DNA of 64,000 nucleotides from Acidimicrobiaceae bacterium (GTDB taxonomy: Bacteria; Actinomycetota; Acidimicrobiia; Acidimicrobiales; RAAP-2). Shown piece by piece: positions 8,831 through 18,948 of the stretch; position 1 is the stretch's first letter; every line of letters begins with the position of its first letter. The notes beneath the pieces are model-generated. The model had not been told where the DNA came from and searched no databases. It saw nothing but the letters and a program-made list of their open reading frames with translations. The DNA is taken from assembly GCA_003133325.1 (NCBI GenBank), contig PKXA01000045.1, positions 1 through 64,000 of the forward strand, read 5' to 3'. A program made the translations under genes and the position numbers.

Positions 8831-9979
8831 ATGCCCTTCGCCGGCGCCCTGTCCGAGCACCCCATACCGTCACTGGCCACCGGCGAGGTGATAGGTGCCG
8901 TCCTCGAAGCCATCGGGGAACGGCCGGACATCGTGTTCCTCTCGGTCACCCGCCCTCACGCCGGCGCCCTCGACGACATCGTCACCACGGTGACATCGGT
9001 ACTTCATCCCATGGTCACGATCGGCTGCGCGGCGGAGTCGGTGGTGGGGACCGGACATGAGATCGAGGAAACGCCGGCCGTCAGCCTGTGGGCCGGTCGG
9101 GTGGGCCCTCTGATGCCGGTGACACTGAGGGCAAGCCGGTCTGCCGATGACACCTGGCATTTCTCCGGTTGGCCCGACGAGATCACCATCGAGCCGACCG
9201 CCCTCATCCTCGTCGCTGATCCCTTCACGTTTCCGGTGGACCGGTTCTTGAGCTGGATAGCCGATCGTCACCCCGGGCTCCCGGTCATCGGCGGAAATGC
9301 GTCGGCCGCGCTCGGGCCCGGGGGAAGCCGGTTGATCGCCGGTGACCGCACGCTCAACGAAGGGGCGGTGGGCGTGCTCATCGGTCCGGGAGTGGAGATC
9401 GAGGCGGTGGTGTCCCAGGGATGCAGGCCCTACGGCCAACCTCTTACCGTGACCAAGTCGGACCGCAACATCATGTACGAAGTGGCCGGCAGCCCCGCCA
9501 TCGAATCCATGGTCGATCAGATGAAGCACGGCCTTTCCCCGGCAGAAATCTCCGGCCTCGAGCACAACGGCCTCCACATCGGACGCCTGATCGATGAGCA
9601 TCTTGATCAACCCGGACCAGGCGACTACCTGGTCCGCGCTGTGATCGGGGTGGACCGCAGTACCGGGGCGATGGCAGTGGACGATCGGGTCCCCCTGGGC
9701 AGCACTGTCCGCTTTCATCTGCGAGACGCCGAATCGGCCGACCGCGATCTTCACGCCCTCCTCGAGGGGCGGCGCGCCGATGGGGCACTGCTGTTCACCT
9801 GCAACGGACGGGGCACCCGCCTGTTCGATGAGCCTCATCACGACGCCGCCGTCCTGGCCGGACAGATCGGGGCCGTCCCGGTGGGTGGCTTCTTCGCAGC
9901 CGGGGAGGTCGGTCCGGTGGGTGGCCGGAATTTTGTCCATAGTTTCACCGCCTCGATCGCCCTGTTTCGAGACAGGTGA
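8831..9979 (+). CDS. FIST domain signal-transduction protein
   Basis: 382 residues. The first ~190 match FIST_N (RPDIVFLSVTRPHAG, VTIGCAAESVVGTGHEIEE, PVIGGNASAALGPGGSRL) and the rest FIST_C (VVSQGCRPYGQPLTVTKSDRNI, ADGALLFTCNGRGTRLF, VPVGGFFAAGEVGPVGGRNF). FIST proteins are thought to sense small ligands such as amino acids and usually sit next to or inside signalling proteins. Here it stands alone. It is cytoplasmic: no signal peptide or membrane segment is seen. The ATG lacks a clear Shine-Dalgarno sequence, so the transcript could be leaderless. Confidence 0.88.
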   Translation: MPFAGALSEHPIPSLATGEVIGAVLEAIGERPDIVFLSVTRPHAGALDDIVTTVTSVLHPMVTIGCAAESVVGTGHEIEETPAVSLWAGRVGPLMPVTLRASRSADDTWHFSGWPDEITIEPTALILVADPFTFPVDRFLSWIADRHPGLPVIGGNASAALGPGGSRLIAGDRTLNEGAVGVLIGPGVEIEAVVSQGCRPYGQPLTVTKSDRNIMYEVAGSPAIESMVDQMKHGLSPAEISGLEHNGLHIGRLIDEHLDQPGPGDYLVRAVIGVDRSTGAMAVDDRVPLGSTVRFHLRDAESADRDLHALLEGRRADGALLFTCNGRGTRLFDEPHHDAAVLAGQIGAVPVGGFFAAGEVGPVGGRNFVHSFTASIALFRDR

Positions 9980-10056
9980 CCGGATCGCCTCCACCACCCC
10001 GGATCACTGACCGTCCGCTTCACCAATCGGGCCTTCGGCCGATAGGGTGACCTCTG

Positions 10057-12078
10057 ATGACAGTGACCAACCCCTTGACGCCTGACGTCCCTCGTGACAC
10101 CGACCTCGAGCAACTCGGGATCAACGTGATCCGGGGATTGGCCATGGACGCTCCTCGAGCCGCAAACTCCGGCCACCCGGGAACGGCGATGGCACTGGCA
10201 CCGCTGGCCCACGTGCTGTTCACCCGGGTCATGCGTCACGACCCTTCTGAGCCACACTGGCCAGACCGCGACCGGTTTGTCCTGTCCAACGGTCATGCCT
10301 CGATCCTGTTGTACTCCATGCTCTATCTCTGTGGATACGGGTCGACCCTTGACGACCTCCGTGCTTTCCGACAGTTCGGAAGTCATGCTCCCGGGCATCC
10401 CGAGATCCACCTGACCACGGGATTGGAGGTCACCACCGGTCCTCTCGGCCAGGGATTCGCCAATGGTGTCGGGATGGGGATCGCCGAGCGGTGGTTGCGA
10501 TCCCACTTCTCCCCCGAGATCGTCGACCACCACACCTACGTGATCGCCGGAGACGGATGTTTGGAGGAAGGCATCTCCCACGAGGCCGCCTCTCTGGCCG
10601 GGCATCTCGCTCTCGGACGCTTGGTGTACATCTACGACAACAACCACATCACCATCGACGGTCCCACCGAGCTCTCTTACTCGGACAATGTGGCCGAGCG
10701 ATTTTCCGCTTACGGATGGGGGGTGGACGACATCGGCGAGGTGGCCAATGACGTCGACGCCATCGAAGCCGCCCTGACCCGGGCCAAGGCCGATGAGGAC
10801 CGGCCCACCTTGCTCATCCTCCGTAGTCACATCGGATATCCGTCTCCCCACCTGACCGATAACGCCAAGGCCCACGGTGACCCGTTCAGCGTGGAAGAGA
10901 TCCGGCTCACCAAGGAGATCCTCGGCCTCGACGTCGACGAGACATTCTGGGTCCCGGATGCGGTGCTCGACCTCTACCGTCGGTGCATTCCGCGGGGCCG
11001 CTCATTCCGGGCAGCTTGGCAGGAGCGGTTTGAGCAGTGGGATGGCGACAAAGCCGTCTGGGACGCGGCTCAACGGGGGCACGGCCTCGACGGCTGGGAA
11101 TCGAAACTGCCCTCGTTCACTCCCGACGATGGTCCGATGGCCACCCGACAAGCCATGAAGGCGTGCCTCGATGCCACCGGGGACGTCATCCCCGGCGTCA
11201 TTCCCGGGAGCGCTGACCTCACCGGCAATACGGGCATGGCCATGGAAGGCGGCCTGGCCCAATCGGTCGAGGAGCCGGGTGGCAGCCTCATCCACTACGG
11301 AATACGTGAGCACGGCATGGGCGGTGTCATGACAGGCATCGCCTCCCACGGCGGCATGCTTCCGATCGGTGGCACCTTCTTCGTGTTCAGCGACTACATG
11401 CGCGGAGCAGTGCGGGTTGCAGCACTCTCCGAAGCCCACGTGATCTACTCGTGGACCCACGACTCCATCGGGCTGGGCGAGGACGGGCCGACCCACCAGC
11501 CGATCGAACAGCTGGCCGCCATGCGGGCCATGCCCCAACTCAGGGTGATCCGGCCGGCTGACGCCAACGAGATGGCGCAGGCGTGGAGAATTGCCGTCAA
11601 CAGCGACGGTCCCACCGCGTTGATCCTGACCCGTCAGAAGGTCCCCGTACTGTCGGAGACCGTCGAACGCGCCGGGGAGGGTGTCGAGCGAGGCGGATAT
11701 GTCCTTCGTGACCCCGTCAACGGCGCTCCCGACATCGTCCTCATCGGAACCGGAAGCGAGGTCCAGATCTGTCTCGGCGCGGCAGACCTGTTGGCAGCCG
11801 GAGGAGCAATGGCCCGAGTGGTATCCCTGCCCTCGTGGGATCTCTTCGCTCGACAGACCGAGACCTACCGGAACGAAGTGCTGCCGGCCGGTATCCCCCG
11901 GCTCAGTGTCGAAGCTGCCTCCTCGTTCGGCTGGGATCGCTATGCCGACGCTTTCGTGGCCATCGATCACTTCGGTGCCTCGGCACCCGGGGAGGTCAAC
12001 ATGCACGAGTTCGGCTTTACCCCCGAGCACGTTGCCGAACGGGCCAATGAGCTCCTTGCCGGCCGACCTGCATCTTGA
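10057..12078 (+). CDS. tkt: Transketolase
   Basis: 673 residues, full length. ThDP-dependent transfer of two-carbon units between ketoses and aldoses in the non-oxidative pentose phosphate pathway. The ThDP motif GDGCLEEG starts near residue 165 and ends in YDNN. Substrate-binding histidines occur in NSGHPG and TGPLGQGFANGVG, and the pyrimidine domain has the catalytic Glu in HYGIREHGMGGV and GLGEDGPTHQP. First gene of tkt-tal-gnd-zwf-pgl; 42 bases to tal. Confidence 0.97.
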   Translation: MTVTNPLTPDVPRDTDLEQLGINVIRGLAMDAPRAANSGHPGTAMALAPLAHVLFTRVMRHDPSEPHWPDRDRFVLSNGHASILLYSMLYLCGYGSTLDDLRAFRQFGSHAPGHPEIHLTTGLEVTTGPLGQGFANGVGMGIAERWLRSHFSPEIVDHHTYVIAGDGCLEEGISHEAASLAGHLALGRLVYIYDNNHITIDGPTELSYSDNVAERFSAYGWGVDDIGEVANDVDAIEAALTRAKADEDRPTLLILRSHIGYPSPHLTDNAKAHGDPFSVEEIRLTKEILGLDVDETFWVPDAVLDLYRRCIPRGRSFRAAWQERFEQWDGDKAVWDAAQRGHGLDGWESKLPSFTPDDGPMATRQAMKACLDATGDVIPGVIPGSADLTGNTGMAMEGGLAQSVEEPGGSLIHYGIREHGMGGVMTGIASHGGMLPIGGTFFVFSDYMRGAVRVAALSEAHVIYSWTHDSIGLGEDGPTHQPIEQLAAMRAMPQLRVIRPADANEMAQAWRIAVNSDGPTALILTRQKVPVLSETVERAGEGVERGGYVLRDPVNGAPDIVLIGTGSEVQICLGAADLLAAGGAMARVVSLPSWDLFARQTETYRNEVLPAGIPRLSVEAASSFGWDRYADAFVAIDHFGASAPGEVNMHEFGFTPEHVAERANELLAGRPAS

Positions 12079-12120
12079 CCACCAGGAGTCGGCCGTTCCA
12101 AAGATGTCGAAAGGACAACC

Positions 12121-13230
12121 GTGACCAAACTCAATGATCTTTATGACCGACTGGGGCAGAGCCCGTGGTTGGACAACCTCCGCCGTGATTGGCTCCAGAA
12201 TGGCAAACTGGCCGAGTTGGTCAGCCAGGGCATCCGTGGGGTGACGTCCAATCCGACCATCTTCGCCAAGGCGATCTCAGGTCAGGACACCTATGACGAA
12301 GAGTTCAAGTCCCTCATCGCCACCACGTCAGTGGAAGACGCGTACTGGGACCTGGTCATCGACGACATCAACAACGCGCTCGCAATCCTCCGGCCGGTGT
12401 ACGACTCGTCCAATGGCGGCGACGGCTATGTCTCCGTGGAGGTGGCCCCATCATTGGCCCACGACACCGACGGAACCATCGACGCCGCCCGGGGTCTCCA
12501 TGAGCGGATCAGCCAACCCAACGTCCTGGTCAAGATCCCGGCTACCGCGGAAGGGATCCCGGCCATCCACAAGATGATCTCCGAGGGACGGAGCATCAAT
12601 ATCACGTTGATCTTCAGCATCTCGCGCTACGAGCAGGTCATCGAGGCCTACATCTCGGGGCTCGAGGCGTACGCTGCCTCGGGCGCCTCTGATCTCTCGG
12701 CGGTGGCCAGCGTCAGCTCATTCTTCGTGAGCAGAGTCGACACCGAGGTGGACCGGAGGATCGAGGCGGTGGCCGGACAAGACGGTGATCTCAACGGGCT
12801 GCGCGGACGGGCGGCGGTGGCGCAGGCCCGCCAGGCCTTCCGGCTGTTCACCCAGCGCTTTTCGGGCGAGCGCTGGGATGCCCTCGCCGCCAAAGGAGCC
12901 CACGTGCAACGCCCGCTGTGGGCGTCCACCTCCACCAAGAACCCGGCCTACCCTGACCTGGCCTACGTCGATACCCTCATCGGCCCCGACACCGTCAACA
13001 CATTGCCGGATGCCACCATCACGGCCTTCCTCGATCACGGCACGGTATCCCGGACCATCGACACCGACTTCACCGGAGCCGACCAGGTGATGTCGGCATT
13101 GGCCGATGCCGGCATCGACATGGAGGACGTGGGACAGACACTCGAGTCCGAAGGGGTCGCCTCGTTCTCCAAGTCCTTCGACGAGTTGATGCAGTCCCTG
13201 ACCGACAAAGCGAATGCCCTGAGCGCGTGA
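12121..13230 (+). CDS. tal: Transaldolase (long actinobacterial type)
   Basis: 369 residues. Moves a dihydroxyacetone unit from sedoheptulose-7-phosphate to glyceraldehyde-3-phosphate via a Schiff base on Lys138 (NVLVKIPATAEG). The family motifs GVTSNPTIFAKAI near the N-terminus and ASVSSFFVSRVDTEVD are present. The start is a GTG with AAAGGA just upstream. It lies directly between tkt and gnd, in the same operon. Confidence 0.96.
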   Translation: MTKLNDLYDRLGQSPWLDNLRRDWLQNGKLAELVSQGIRGVTSNPTIFAKAISGQDTYDEEFKSLIATTSVEDAYWDLVIDDINNALAILRPVYDSSNGGDGYVSVEVAPSLAHDTDGTIDAARGLHERISQPNVLVKIPATAEGIPAIHKMISEGRSINITLIFSISRYEQVIEAYISGLEAYAASGASDLSAVASVSSFFVSRVDTEVDRRIEAVAGQDGDLNGLRGRAAVAQARQAFRLFTQRFSGERWDALAAKGAHVQRPLWASTSTKNPAYPDLAYVDTLIGPDTVNTLPDATITAFLDHGTVSRTIDTDFTGADQVMSALADAGIDMEDVGQTLESEGVASFSKSFDELMQSLTDKANALSA

Positions 13231-13257
13231 TGCACAACAATCTGATGCACAAGAATC
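13228..13257 (+). repeat. 15-base tandem direct repeat at the tal stop
   Basis: Two 15-base copies, TGATGCACAACAATC and TGATGCACAAGAATC, differing at one base, run head to tail. The tal stop codon is the first TGA of copy one. They fill most of the 49-base tal-gnd gap, ahead of the gnd ribosome-binding site. Probably a local duplication. Confidence 0.7.
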
Positions 13258-13279
13258 TGAAGACAGTGAGGAACGGATC

Positions 13280-14215
13280 ATGAAGATCGCCATGGTCGGC
13301 CTGGGCAAGATGGGCGCCAACATGACCCAACGCCTTATCGAGCACGGGATCGAAGTCGTCGCCTTCGACCTCTCCGACAAGGCCAGAGAAGCGGTAGCCG
13401 GGTTCGGCGCCGACCCGGCGACCACGCTCGAAGAGATGACGGCGAAGCTGCCCACTCCGCGGGTGGCATGGGTCATGGTTCCCGCCGGCGAGGCCACCAA
13501 CTCCACCATCACCACGTTGGCCGGACTCTTCGAGTCGGGTGATGTGATCATCGACGGTGGAAACTCCAACTACAAGGAGACAGCACCACTGGTGGAGTCG
13601 TTGGCAGCCCGGGGCATTGCCCTGGTCGACGCCGGGACCTCCGGGGGAATTTGGGGACTCAAGGAGGGCTACTGCCTCATGGTCGGGGGCACCAAGGAAG
13701 CTGTGGCCATCGCCGAGCCAGTGTTTGTGGCCCTGGCTCCCGAGGGCGGGTACGCCCACGTCGGTCCTCCCGGAGCGGGGCATTTCGTCAAAATGGTGCA
13801 CAACGGTATCGAGTACGGCCTTATGCAGGCCTACGCCGAGGGTTTCGAGATCATGTCGGAGGCACCCGAATTCGACCTCGACCTGCACGAGATCTCCGCC
13901 ATCTGGCGGTACGGATCGGTCGTCCGGAGTTGGCTCCTCGAACTGGCCGAACGGGCCCTTCGCCCCGGGTCAGGCTTCGACCAGATCGAAGGCGTCGTCG
14001 TTGACTCCGGAGAAGGGCGATGGACTGTCGAAGAGGCCATCAATCGAGGAGTCTCCGCCCCGGTGATCTCGTCGGCCCTGTTCGCCAGGTTCGCGTCCCA
14101 AAAGAAGGACGCATTCGGTCTCCGGCTCATCTCCGCTCTCCGTAACCAGTTCGGTGGCCACGCCTTCACTACCGGCGCCGGCACCCAGGGCGGCGAAACC
14201 TCCACACCCACGTGA
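13280..14215 (+). CDS. gnd: 6-phosphogluconate dehydrogenase, short (NAD-type) form
   Basis: 311 residues. Oxidatively decarboxylates 6-phosphogluconate to ribulose-5-phosphate. Rossmann motif [13 protein letters not shown], then [10 protein letters not shown], the substrate motif [19 protein letters not shown], and catalytic Lys and Asn in [16 protein letters not shown]. The length matches the short dimeric class, often NAD-specific, rather than the ~470-residue NADP enzyme; cofactor preference is inferred from class. AGGA sits about 7 bases before the ATG. The stop overlaps the zwf GTG start (GTGA). Confidence 0.94.
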   Translation: MKIAMVGLGKMGANMTQRLIEHGIEVVAFDLSDKAREAVAGFGADPATTLEEMTAKLPTPRVAWVMVPAGEATNSTITTLAGLFESGDVIIDGGNSNYKETAPLVESLAARGIALVDAGTSGGIWGLKEGYCLMVGGTKEAVAIAEPVFVALAPEGGYAHVGPPGAGHFVKMVHNGIEYGLMQAYAEGFEIMSEAPEFDLDLHEISAIWRYGSVVRSWLLELAERALRPGSGFDQIEGVVVDSGEGRWTVEEAINRGVSAPVISSALFARFASQKKDAFGLRLISALRNQFGGHAFTTGAGTQGGETSTPT

Positions 14216-15798
14216 GCGACTCGGAGAGTGCGTCAAGCGAAGCCAAGGAAAAACGGCGGACCCTGGCTCCGGTACTGTCGAAAGCCCCGCCGGTGGCCCT
14301 GGTTATTTTCGGTGCCTCAGGCGACCTCGCCGCTCGAAAGATACTTCCGGCGCTCTCGCGGCTGGCCGACCGGGGGATGCTCGACAACGGGTTCACCCTG
14401 ATCGGCGTCGCCCGGACCGAGTGGACCGACGAGGAGTTCCGGGCCCACGTGGCCGAGGCCACCCCTGACGGTGGGCCAAAGTGGAAGGCAGTCACCGAAC
14501 GGTTCAAGTACGTCACCGGCGAGTACGACCATCCCGATACGTTCGATCAGCTGAAGTCCCACCTCGACGAAGCCGACCGGATCGACGGGACAGACGGCAA
14601 CCGCCTCTATTACCTCGCCACCATTCCGAACGTGTTCGGCCTGGTGGCCAGCGCCCTGGCCACCCACGGTTGCGCGCAACCGGCAACCGAGGGCAACTTC
14701 TGCCGCTTGGTGGTGGAGAAGCCATACGGGCGGGATCTGCAGAGTGCCCTGGAGCTGGACGAGCAGGTCCATGCCGCATTCGACGAGAGCCAGGTCTTTC
14801 GCATCGACCATTACATGGGGAAGGAGACTGTACAGAACGTACTGGCACTCCGCTTCGCCAATGCCATCTTCGAGCCGATCTGGAACCGCCGCTACGTCGA
14901 GCAAGTGCAGATCACCGTGGCCGAGAGTCTCGGCGTAGAGCATCGCGGTGGGTTCTACGAGACAGCCGGGGCACTCCGGGACATCGTTCAGAACCACGTC
15001 ATGCAAGTGCTGGCCCTCACTCTCATGGAGTCGCCCACCAGCACCGACGCCGACAGGGTGCGTGACGAGAAGGTCAAGCTCCTTCAGGCCATTGCCATCC
15101 CCACCCCTGATGAAGCCGTCGACAGATCGGTACGGGGCCAGTACATCGCCGGAACCATCGACGGCGACGACGTCATCGGATACCGCCAAGAGGAGGATGT
15201 CTCCCCCGACAGCGAGACCGAGACCTACCTCGCCCTGCGCCTCAGCGTGAACAACTGGAGATGGGAGGGCGTGCCCATCCATGTGCGCACCGGCAAGAGG
15301 CTCCCGGCTCGGGTCACCGAGGTGGTACTCCAGTTCAGACGGGCACCCTTTCTGCTCTTCGATCAACGGACCAGCCGGGACCTCCGTCCCAACGCACTCA
15401 TCTTGCGCATTCAGCCCGACGAGGGGATCAGCCTCGAGTTCGGAGCCAAGGTCCCCGGCGAGAAGTTCCATATCCGTTCGGTAGCGATGGACTTCTCCTA
15501 CGCTGAAGCGTTTGCCGGCGCCGAAGCCGCCGGCGGCTATGAACGGCTCCTGTACGACGCCATGGTCGGGGATGCCACCTTGTTCATCCGGTCCGACGAA
15601 GTGCAGCAAGCCTGGCGGATCGTCGACCCCTACTTGCAGGCGTGGTCGGAGCCGGGCGGCGCCCTGCACACCTACGCGGCGGGGACCTGGGGGCCTCATC
15701 TGGCGGAGATACTGGTGGAACGATCGGGCAACGCCTGGCGTAACCCGGAGATCGACCTCGAACTCGCCGGAGGCCGAGTGACCGGACGTCCCCAATGA
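14212..15798 (+). CDS. zwf: Glucose-6-phosphate 1-dehydrogenase
   Basis: 528 residues. First step of the oxidative pentose phosphate pathway: glucose-6-phosphate to 6-phosphogluconolactone with reduction of NAD(P). The Rossmann fingerprint is [16 protein letters not shown], the substrate-binding/catalytic motif is [13 protein letters not shown], and [14 protein letters not shown] lies near residue 360. The ~25-residue charged N-terminal extension is atypical. The start is a GTG overlapping gnd. In many actinobacteria the assembly factor gene opcA follows zwf; here pgl follows directly. Confidence 0.96.
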   Translation: MSDSESASSEAKEKRRTLAPVLSKAPPVALVIFGASGDLAARKILPALSRLADRGMLDNGFTLIGVARTEWTDEEFRAHVAEATPDGGPKWKAVTERFKYVTGEYDHPDTFDQLKSHLDEADRIDGTDGNRLYYLATIPNVFGLVASALATHGCAQPATEGNFCRLVVEKPYGRDLQSALELDEQVHAAFDESQVFRIDHYMGKETVQNVLALRFANAIFEPIWNRRYVEQVQITVAESLGVEHRGGFYETAGALRDIVQNHVMQVLALTLMESPTSTDADRVRDEKVKLLQAIAIPTPDEAVDRSVRGQYIAGTIDGDDVIGYRQEEDVSPDSETETYLALRLSVNNWRWEGVPIHVRTGKRLPARVTEVVLQFRRAPFLLFDQRTSRDLRPNALILRIQPDEGISLEFGAKVPGEKFHIRSVAMDFSYAEAFAGAEAAGGYERLLYDAMVGDATLFIRSDEVQQAWRIVDPYLQAWSEPGGALHTYAAGTWGPHLAEILVERSGNAWRNPEIDLELAGGRVTGRPQ

Positions 15799-15814
15799 CG
15801 GTAGACCCATCGCC

Positions 15815-16507
15815 ATGATCGGCGGGGTGCAGGTTGTGGATTCGGTGGCCGATGCCTTTGCCACCCTGGTCAGCGACGTCTTGGCTCGCCCCCGGCGTGG
15901 TGGGTTCTCCCTGTTCTTGTCGGGGGGGCCGACCGCTGGCGAGGCCTACCGACGCCTGGCCCATGGATCGGCGAAGAAAGTGGATTGGGCCGGCGTCGAC
16001 GCTTATTGGAGCGATGAGCGGTGCGTGCCGATCGACCACGCCGACTCCAACTATCGGCTCGCCCACCAGAACCTCCTCGACCTGGTGGGGCCGTTGCGAT
16101 CGGACCATCCGATGTACCGATCGGGAACGCCTGCTGACGCCGCCGCCGACTACCAACATCAGTTGAGCGAGCTGTCGTCGTTCGACCTGGTCCATTTGGG
16201 CATGGGTCCCGACGGGCACTGCGCCTCCCTCTTCCCGGGTTCGGACACACTCGACATCGAGGACCCCGGCATCCTCGTAGTTGCCAATCGCGACCCGAAC
16301 GCCAACAATCCATACGATCGGATTACCCTCACCCTTCCCGCCATCGCCCGCGCTCGCCTGGTTGTCTTTACGGTGGCCGGAATATCCAAGCGCCATGCCT
16401 TCTCCCAGATCGTGTCCGGAGTTGATCTGCCGGCAGCCAGGGTGTCTGCGGATGAAGTGGTGTGGCTGGTCGACGCCGACGCTTCGGGTGACAGTGTTGC
16501 CTCCTGA
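15815..16507 (+). CDS. pgl: 6-phosphogluconolactonase (DevB type)
   Basis: 230 residues. Hydrolyses 6-phosphogluconolactone made by Zwf. Family blocks: FLSGGPTAGEAYRRLA near the N-terminus, YWSDERCVPIDHADSNY, and the active-site block HLGMGPDGHCASLFPGS. It belongs to the glucosamine-6-phosphate isomerase/PGL superfamily; its place directly after zwf favours the lactonase. No strong Shine-Dalgarno sequence precedes the ATG, consistent with translation following zwf 16 bases upstream. Confidence 0.95.
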   Translation: MIGGVQVVDSVADAFATLVSDVLARPRRGGFSLFLSGGPTAGEAYRRLAHGSAKKVDWAGVDAYWSDERCVPIDHADSNYRLAHQNLLDLVGPLRSDHPMYRSGTPADAAADYQHQLSELSSFDLVHLGMGPDGHCASLFPGSDTLDIEDPGILVVANRDPNANNPYDRITLTLPAIARARLVVFTVAGISKRHAFSQIVSGVDLPAARVSADEVVWLVDADASGDSVAS

Positions 16508-16557
16508 GCATGCCCGGTCCGGTCATGGCCATGACCGGCTCCGGTAGGGTGGCGGCG

Positions 16558-18939
16558 ATGCCCGCTGACCATGGCTCTTTCTCGCTGCTCGCGGAGGTCT
16601 CGACCTCTGCGGTACTCGACATGGATGACCTTCTCCGTGCCGATCTGTCGACGCTCCAAGCGCGGGCTCGCCAGATTCGCGACGGAATCCACGGCAACCG
16701 TGTCACGTTCTCCCCCAAAGTGTTCATCCCCCTCACCATGTTGTGCCGGGATCGTTGTGGCTACTGCACGTTCGCCAAAGCGCCGGCCAGGGTGGAGTCC
16801 CCGTACCTCTCCATCGGCGATGTGCTCGACCTCGCCCGTGCCGGGCAGGCAGCCGGGTGTCACGAGGCACTGTTCACCTTGGGCGAGGGTCCCGAAGACC
16901 GGTATCCGGATGCCCGCCAATGGCTCAGCGATCGCGGCTACTCCTCGACCGTCGACTACCTGGTGGCCGCGTGCAAGGTGGTCCTCGACGAGACGGGGCT
17001 TCTCCCCCACGCCAACGCCGGCGCATTGACGGGCGAAGAGTTGGCCCGGCTCCGGGATGTTTCAGCCAGCCAGGGCATGATGATCGAATCGGTGAATCCC
17101 GACCTGGCCGCTCACCGATCCGCCCCCGACAAGACCCCAGCCCGGCGTCTGGCCACGATGGAAGCCGCCGGAGAGGCGGCCGTCCCCTTCACCACCGGCC
17201 TTCTGGTCGGCATCGGAGAGTCGCGCCTGGACCGCATCGCCACCCTGCAAGCCATTGCCGACAGCCACCTGCGTCATGGCCATGTCCAAGAGGTCATCGT
17301 CCAGAACTTCCTGCCAAAACCGGGCACCTCGATGCACCAGGCACCCCCCTGTCCGCCCGATGAGTTCCTCTGGAGCATCGCGGTGGCTCGGTTGTTGCTT
17401 CCAGCCGACATTCACCTACAGGCACCTCCCAATCTCTCCGACGACCTGGCCTCGCTGTTGGCATCGGGAATCGACGACTGGGGTGGGGTGTCTCCCGTCA
17501 CCGCCGATCATGTGAACCCCGAACGCGCCTGGCCGGCACTCAGTATTCTGCGGGCCGCAACCGAGGCCGATGGACATACGCTGGCGCCGCGGCTGACCAT
17601 CTATCCCGAGTTCGCCCTCGATCCGGATCGATGGCTGGCCGAAACCATGCGATTCCCCGTGCTCGACGCCTCGGATGCCGAGGCCTTGGGCAGGGATCAC
17701 CCATGGAGCTCAGGAGGAGAGTCGCTCCCACCTGAGATCCTCGGCCCTTTCAGCGGAGTGGTGCCCGGGAAGCCCCCGGTGGCCACACTCCCCTCGACCG
17801 GGAGCGCGGTTGGCGAAGTGCTGGCATCGGTGGAGGCCGGCGAGGAGGTGGACGAAGACCAGATCGTGACGCTCTTTGGTGCCCGTGGCCCTGAGGTCCG
17901 TTCCATCGCCGCCGTGGCTGACGGCCTGCGGGCCGAGATCATCGGCGACGAGGTGACCTTCGTCGTCAATCGCAATATCAACTACACCAACGTGTGCACC
18001 TTCAAGTGCAAGTTCTGCGCGTTCTCCAAGGGCCCTCTGTCCCTCAACCTGAGAGGAAGCCCCTATCTGTTGGAGCTCAGCGAAATCTCCGATCGGGTCC
18101 GCGAGGCCGAAGATCTCGGCGCCACCGAAGTCTGTCTTCAGGGAGGTATCCACCCGAAGTTCGACGGTGACTACTACCTCGAGGTGATCAAAGCCGTCCG
18201 AGAGGCGTCCGAGACGATTCACATTCACGGCTTTACCGCTCTGGAAGTAACTGAAGGAGCCAAGCGCAACGGTGTCTCGTTGGCCTCCTATCTTACGACC
18301 CTCCGCGATGCCGGCCTCAAGACCCTTCCCGGTACGGCAGCCGAGATTCTCGATGACGAAGTCCGGGCCGTTCTCTGCCCCGACAAGATCAACACCGAGG
18401 AGTGGCTCCACGCCCACCGGACCGCTCACAGTGTGGGACTGCGGTCGAACGTGACCATCATGTTCGGGGCCATCGAACACCCCCGTTCGTGGGCCCGTCA
18501 TCTCACCCGGACCCGGGCGCTCCAACGGGAGACGGGCGGGTTCACCGAGTTCGTGCCCCTCCCCTTTGTCCATATGGCGACGCCCATCTACCTGCAGAAG
18601 AAGTCACGACGCGGACCAACCTTTCGGGAGACCCTGCTGATGCATGCCGTGGGGCGGATCGCCTATCGGGACACCATCGAGAATATCCAGATCAGTTGGG
18701 TGAAGATGGGCGTTGAAGGGGTGCGTCAACTCCTCAGAGCCGGCGTCAACGACCTCGGGGGCACCCTGATGGACGAGAACATCTCGCGGGCGGCCGGGGC
18801 GAGTCATGGCCAGATGATGGATGTCGAGGGTTTCCGGTCCATTGTTGCCCCGCTGGGCCGCACTTTGGCCCAGCGCACCACCCTGTACGGACGGGTTCCA
18901 CCCGCCGCTGCCCATGCGCCCGCCGCTGCCGTTCTCTGA
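16558..18939 (+). CDS. fbiC: 7,8-didemethyl-8-hydroxy-5-deazariboflavin (FO) synthase, CofG-CofH fusion
   Basis: Two radical-SAM halves in one chain, as in other actinobacteria. CofG half: Cys63, Cys67 and Cys70 in LCRDRCGYC. CofH half: Cys480, Cys484 and Cys487 in NVCTFKCKFCAFS. Together they build FO, the chromophore of F420, from tyrosine and a ribityl-diaminouracil. The ATG at 16558 follows a GGGTGG sequence; an in-frame ATG at 16510 just after pgl would add 16 residues. It follows the pentose phosphate genes; in some actinobacteria F420 is reduced by an F420-dependent glucose-6-phosphate dehydrogenase, not seen here. An F420-type oxidoreductase is encoded at 62386. Confidence 0.97.
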   Translation: MPADHGSFSLLAEVSTSAVLDMDDLLRADLSTLQARARQIRDGIHGNRVTFSPKVFIPLTMLCRDRCGYCTFAKAPARVESPYLSIGDVLDLARAGQAAGCHEALFTLGEGPEDRYPDARQWLSDRGYSSTVDYLVAACKVVLDETGLLPHANAGALTGEELARLRDVSASQGMMIESVNPDLAAHRSAPDKTPARRLATMEAAGEAAVPFTTGLLVGIGESRLDRIATLQAIADSHLRHGHVQEVIVQNFLPKPGTSMHQAPPCPPDEFLWSIAVARLLLPADIHLQAPPNLSDDLASLLASGIDDWGGVSPVTADHVNPERAWPALSILRAATEADGHTLAPRLTIYPEFALDPDRWLAETMRFPVLDASDAEALGRDHPWSSGGESLPPEILGPFSGVVPGKPPVATLPSTGSAVGEVLASVEAGEEVDEDQIVTLFGARGPEVRSIAAVADGLRAEIIGDEVTFVVNRNINYTNVCTFKCKFCAFSKGPLSLNLRGSPYLLELSEISDRVREAEDLGATEVCLQGGIHPKFDGDYYLEVIKAVREASETIHIHGFTALEVTEGAKRNGVSLASYLTTLRDAGLKTLPGTAAEILDDEVRAVLCPDKINTEEWLHAHRTAHSVGLRSNVTIMFGAIEHPRSWARHLTRTRALQRETGGFTEFVPLPFVHMATPIYLQKKSRRGPTFRETLLMHAVGRIAYRDTIENIQISWVKMGVEGVRQLLRAGVNDLGGTLMDENISRAAGASHGQMMDVEGFRSIVAPLGRTLAQRTTLYGRVPPAAAHAPAAAVL

Positions 18940-18948
18940 CACCGCGAC

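Noticed and set aside
14317-15864. Minus-strand open frame of 515 codons opposite zwf
   Set aside because: Long antisense frames are expected where third codon positions are GC-rich; it mirrors a clear zwf gene and shows no domain.
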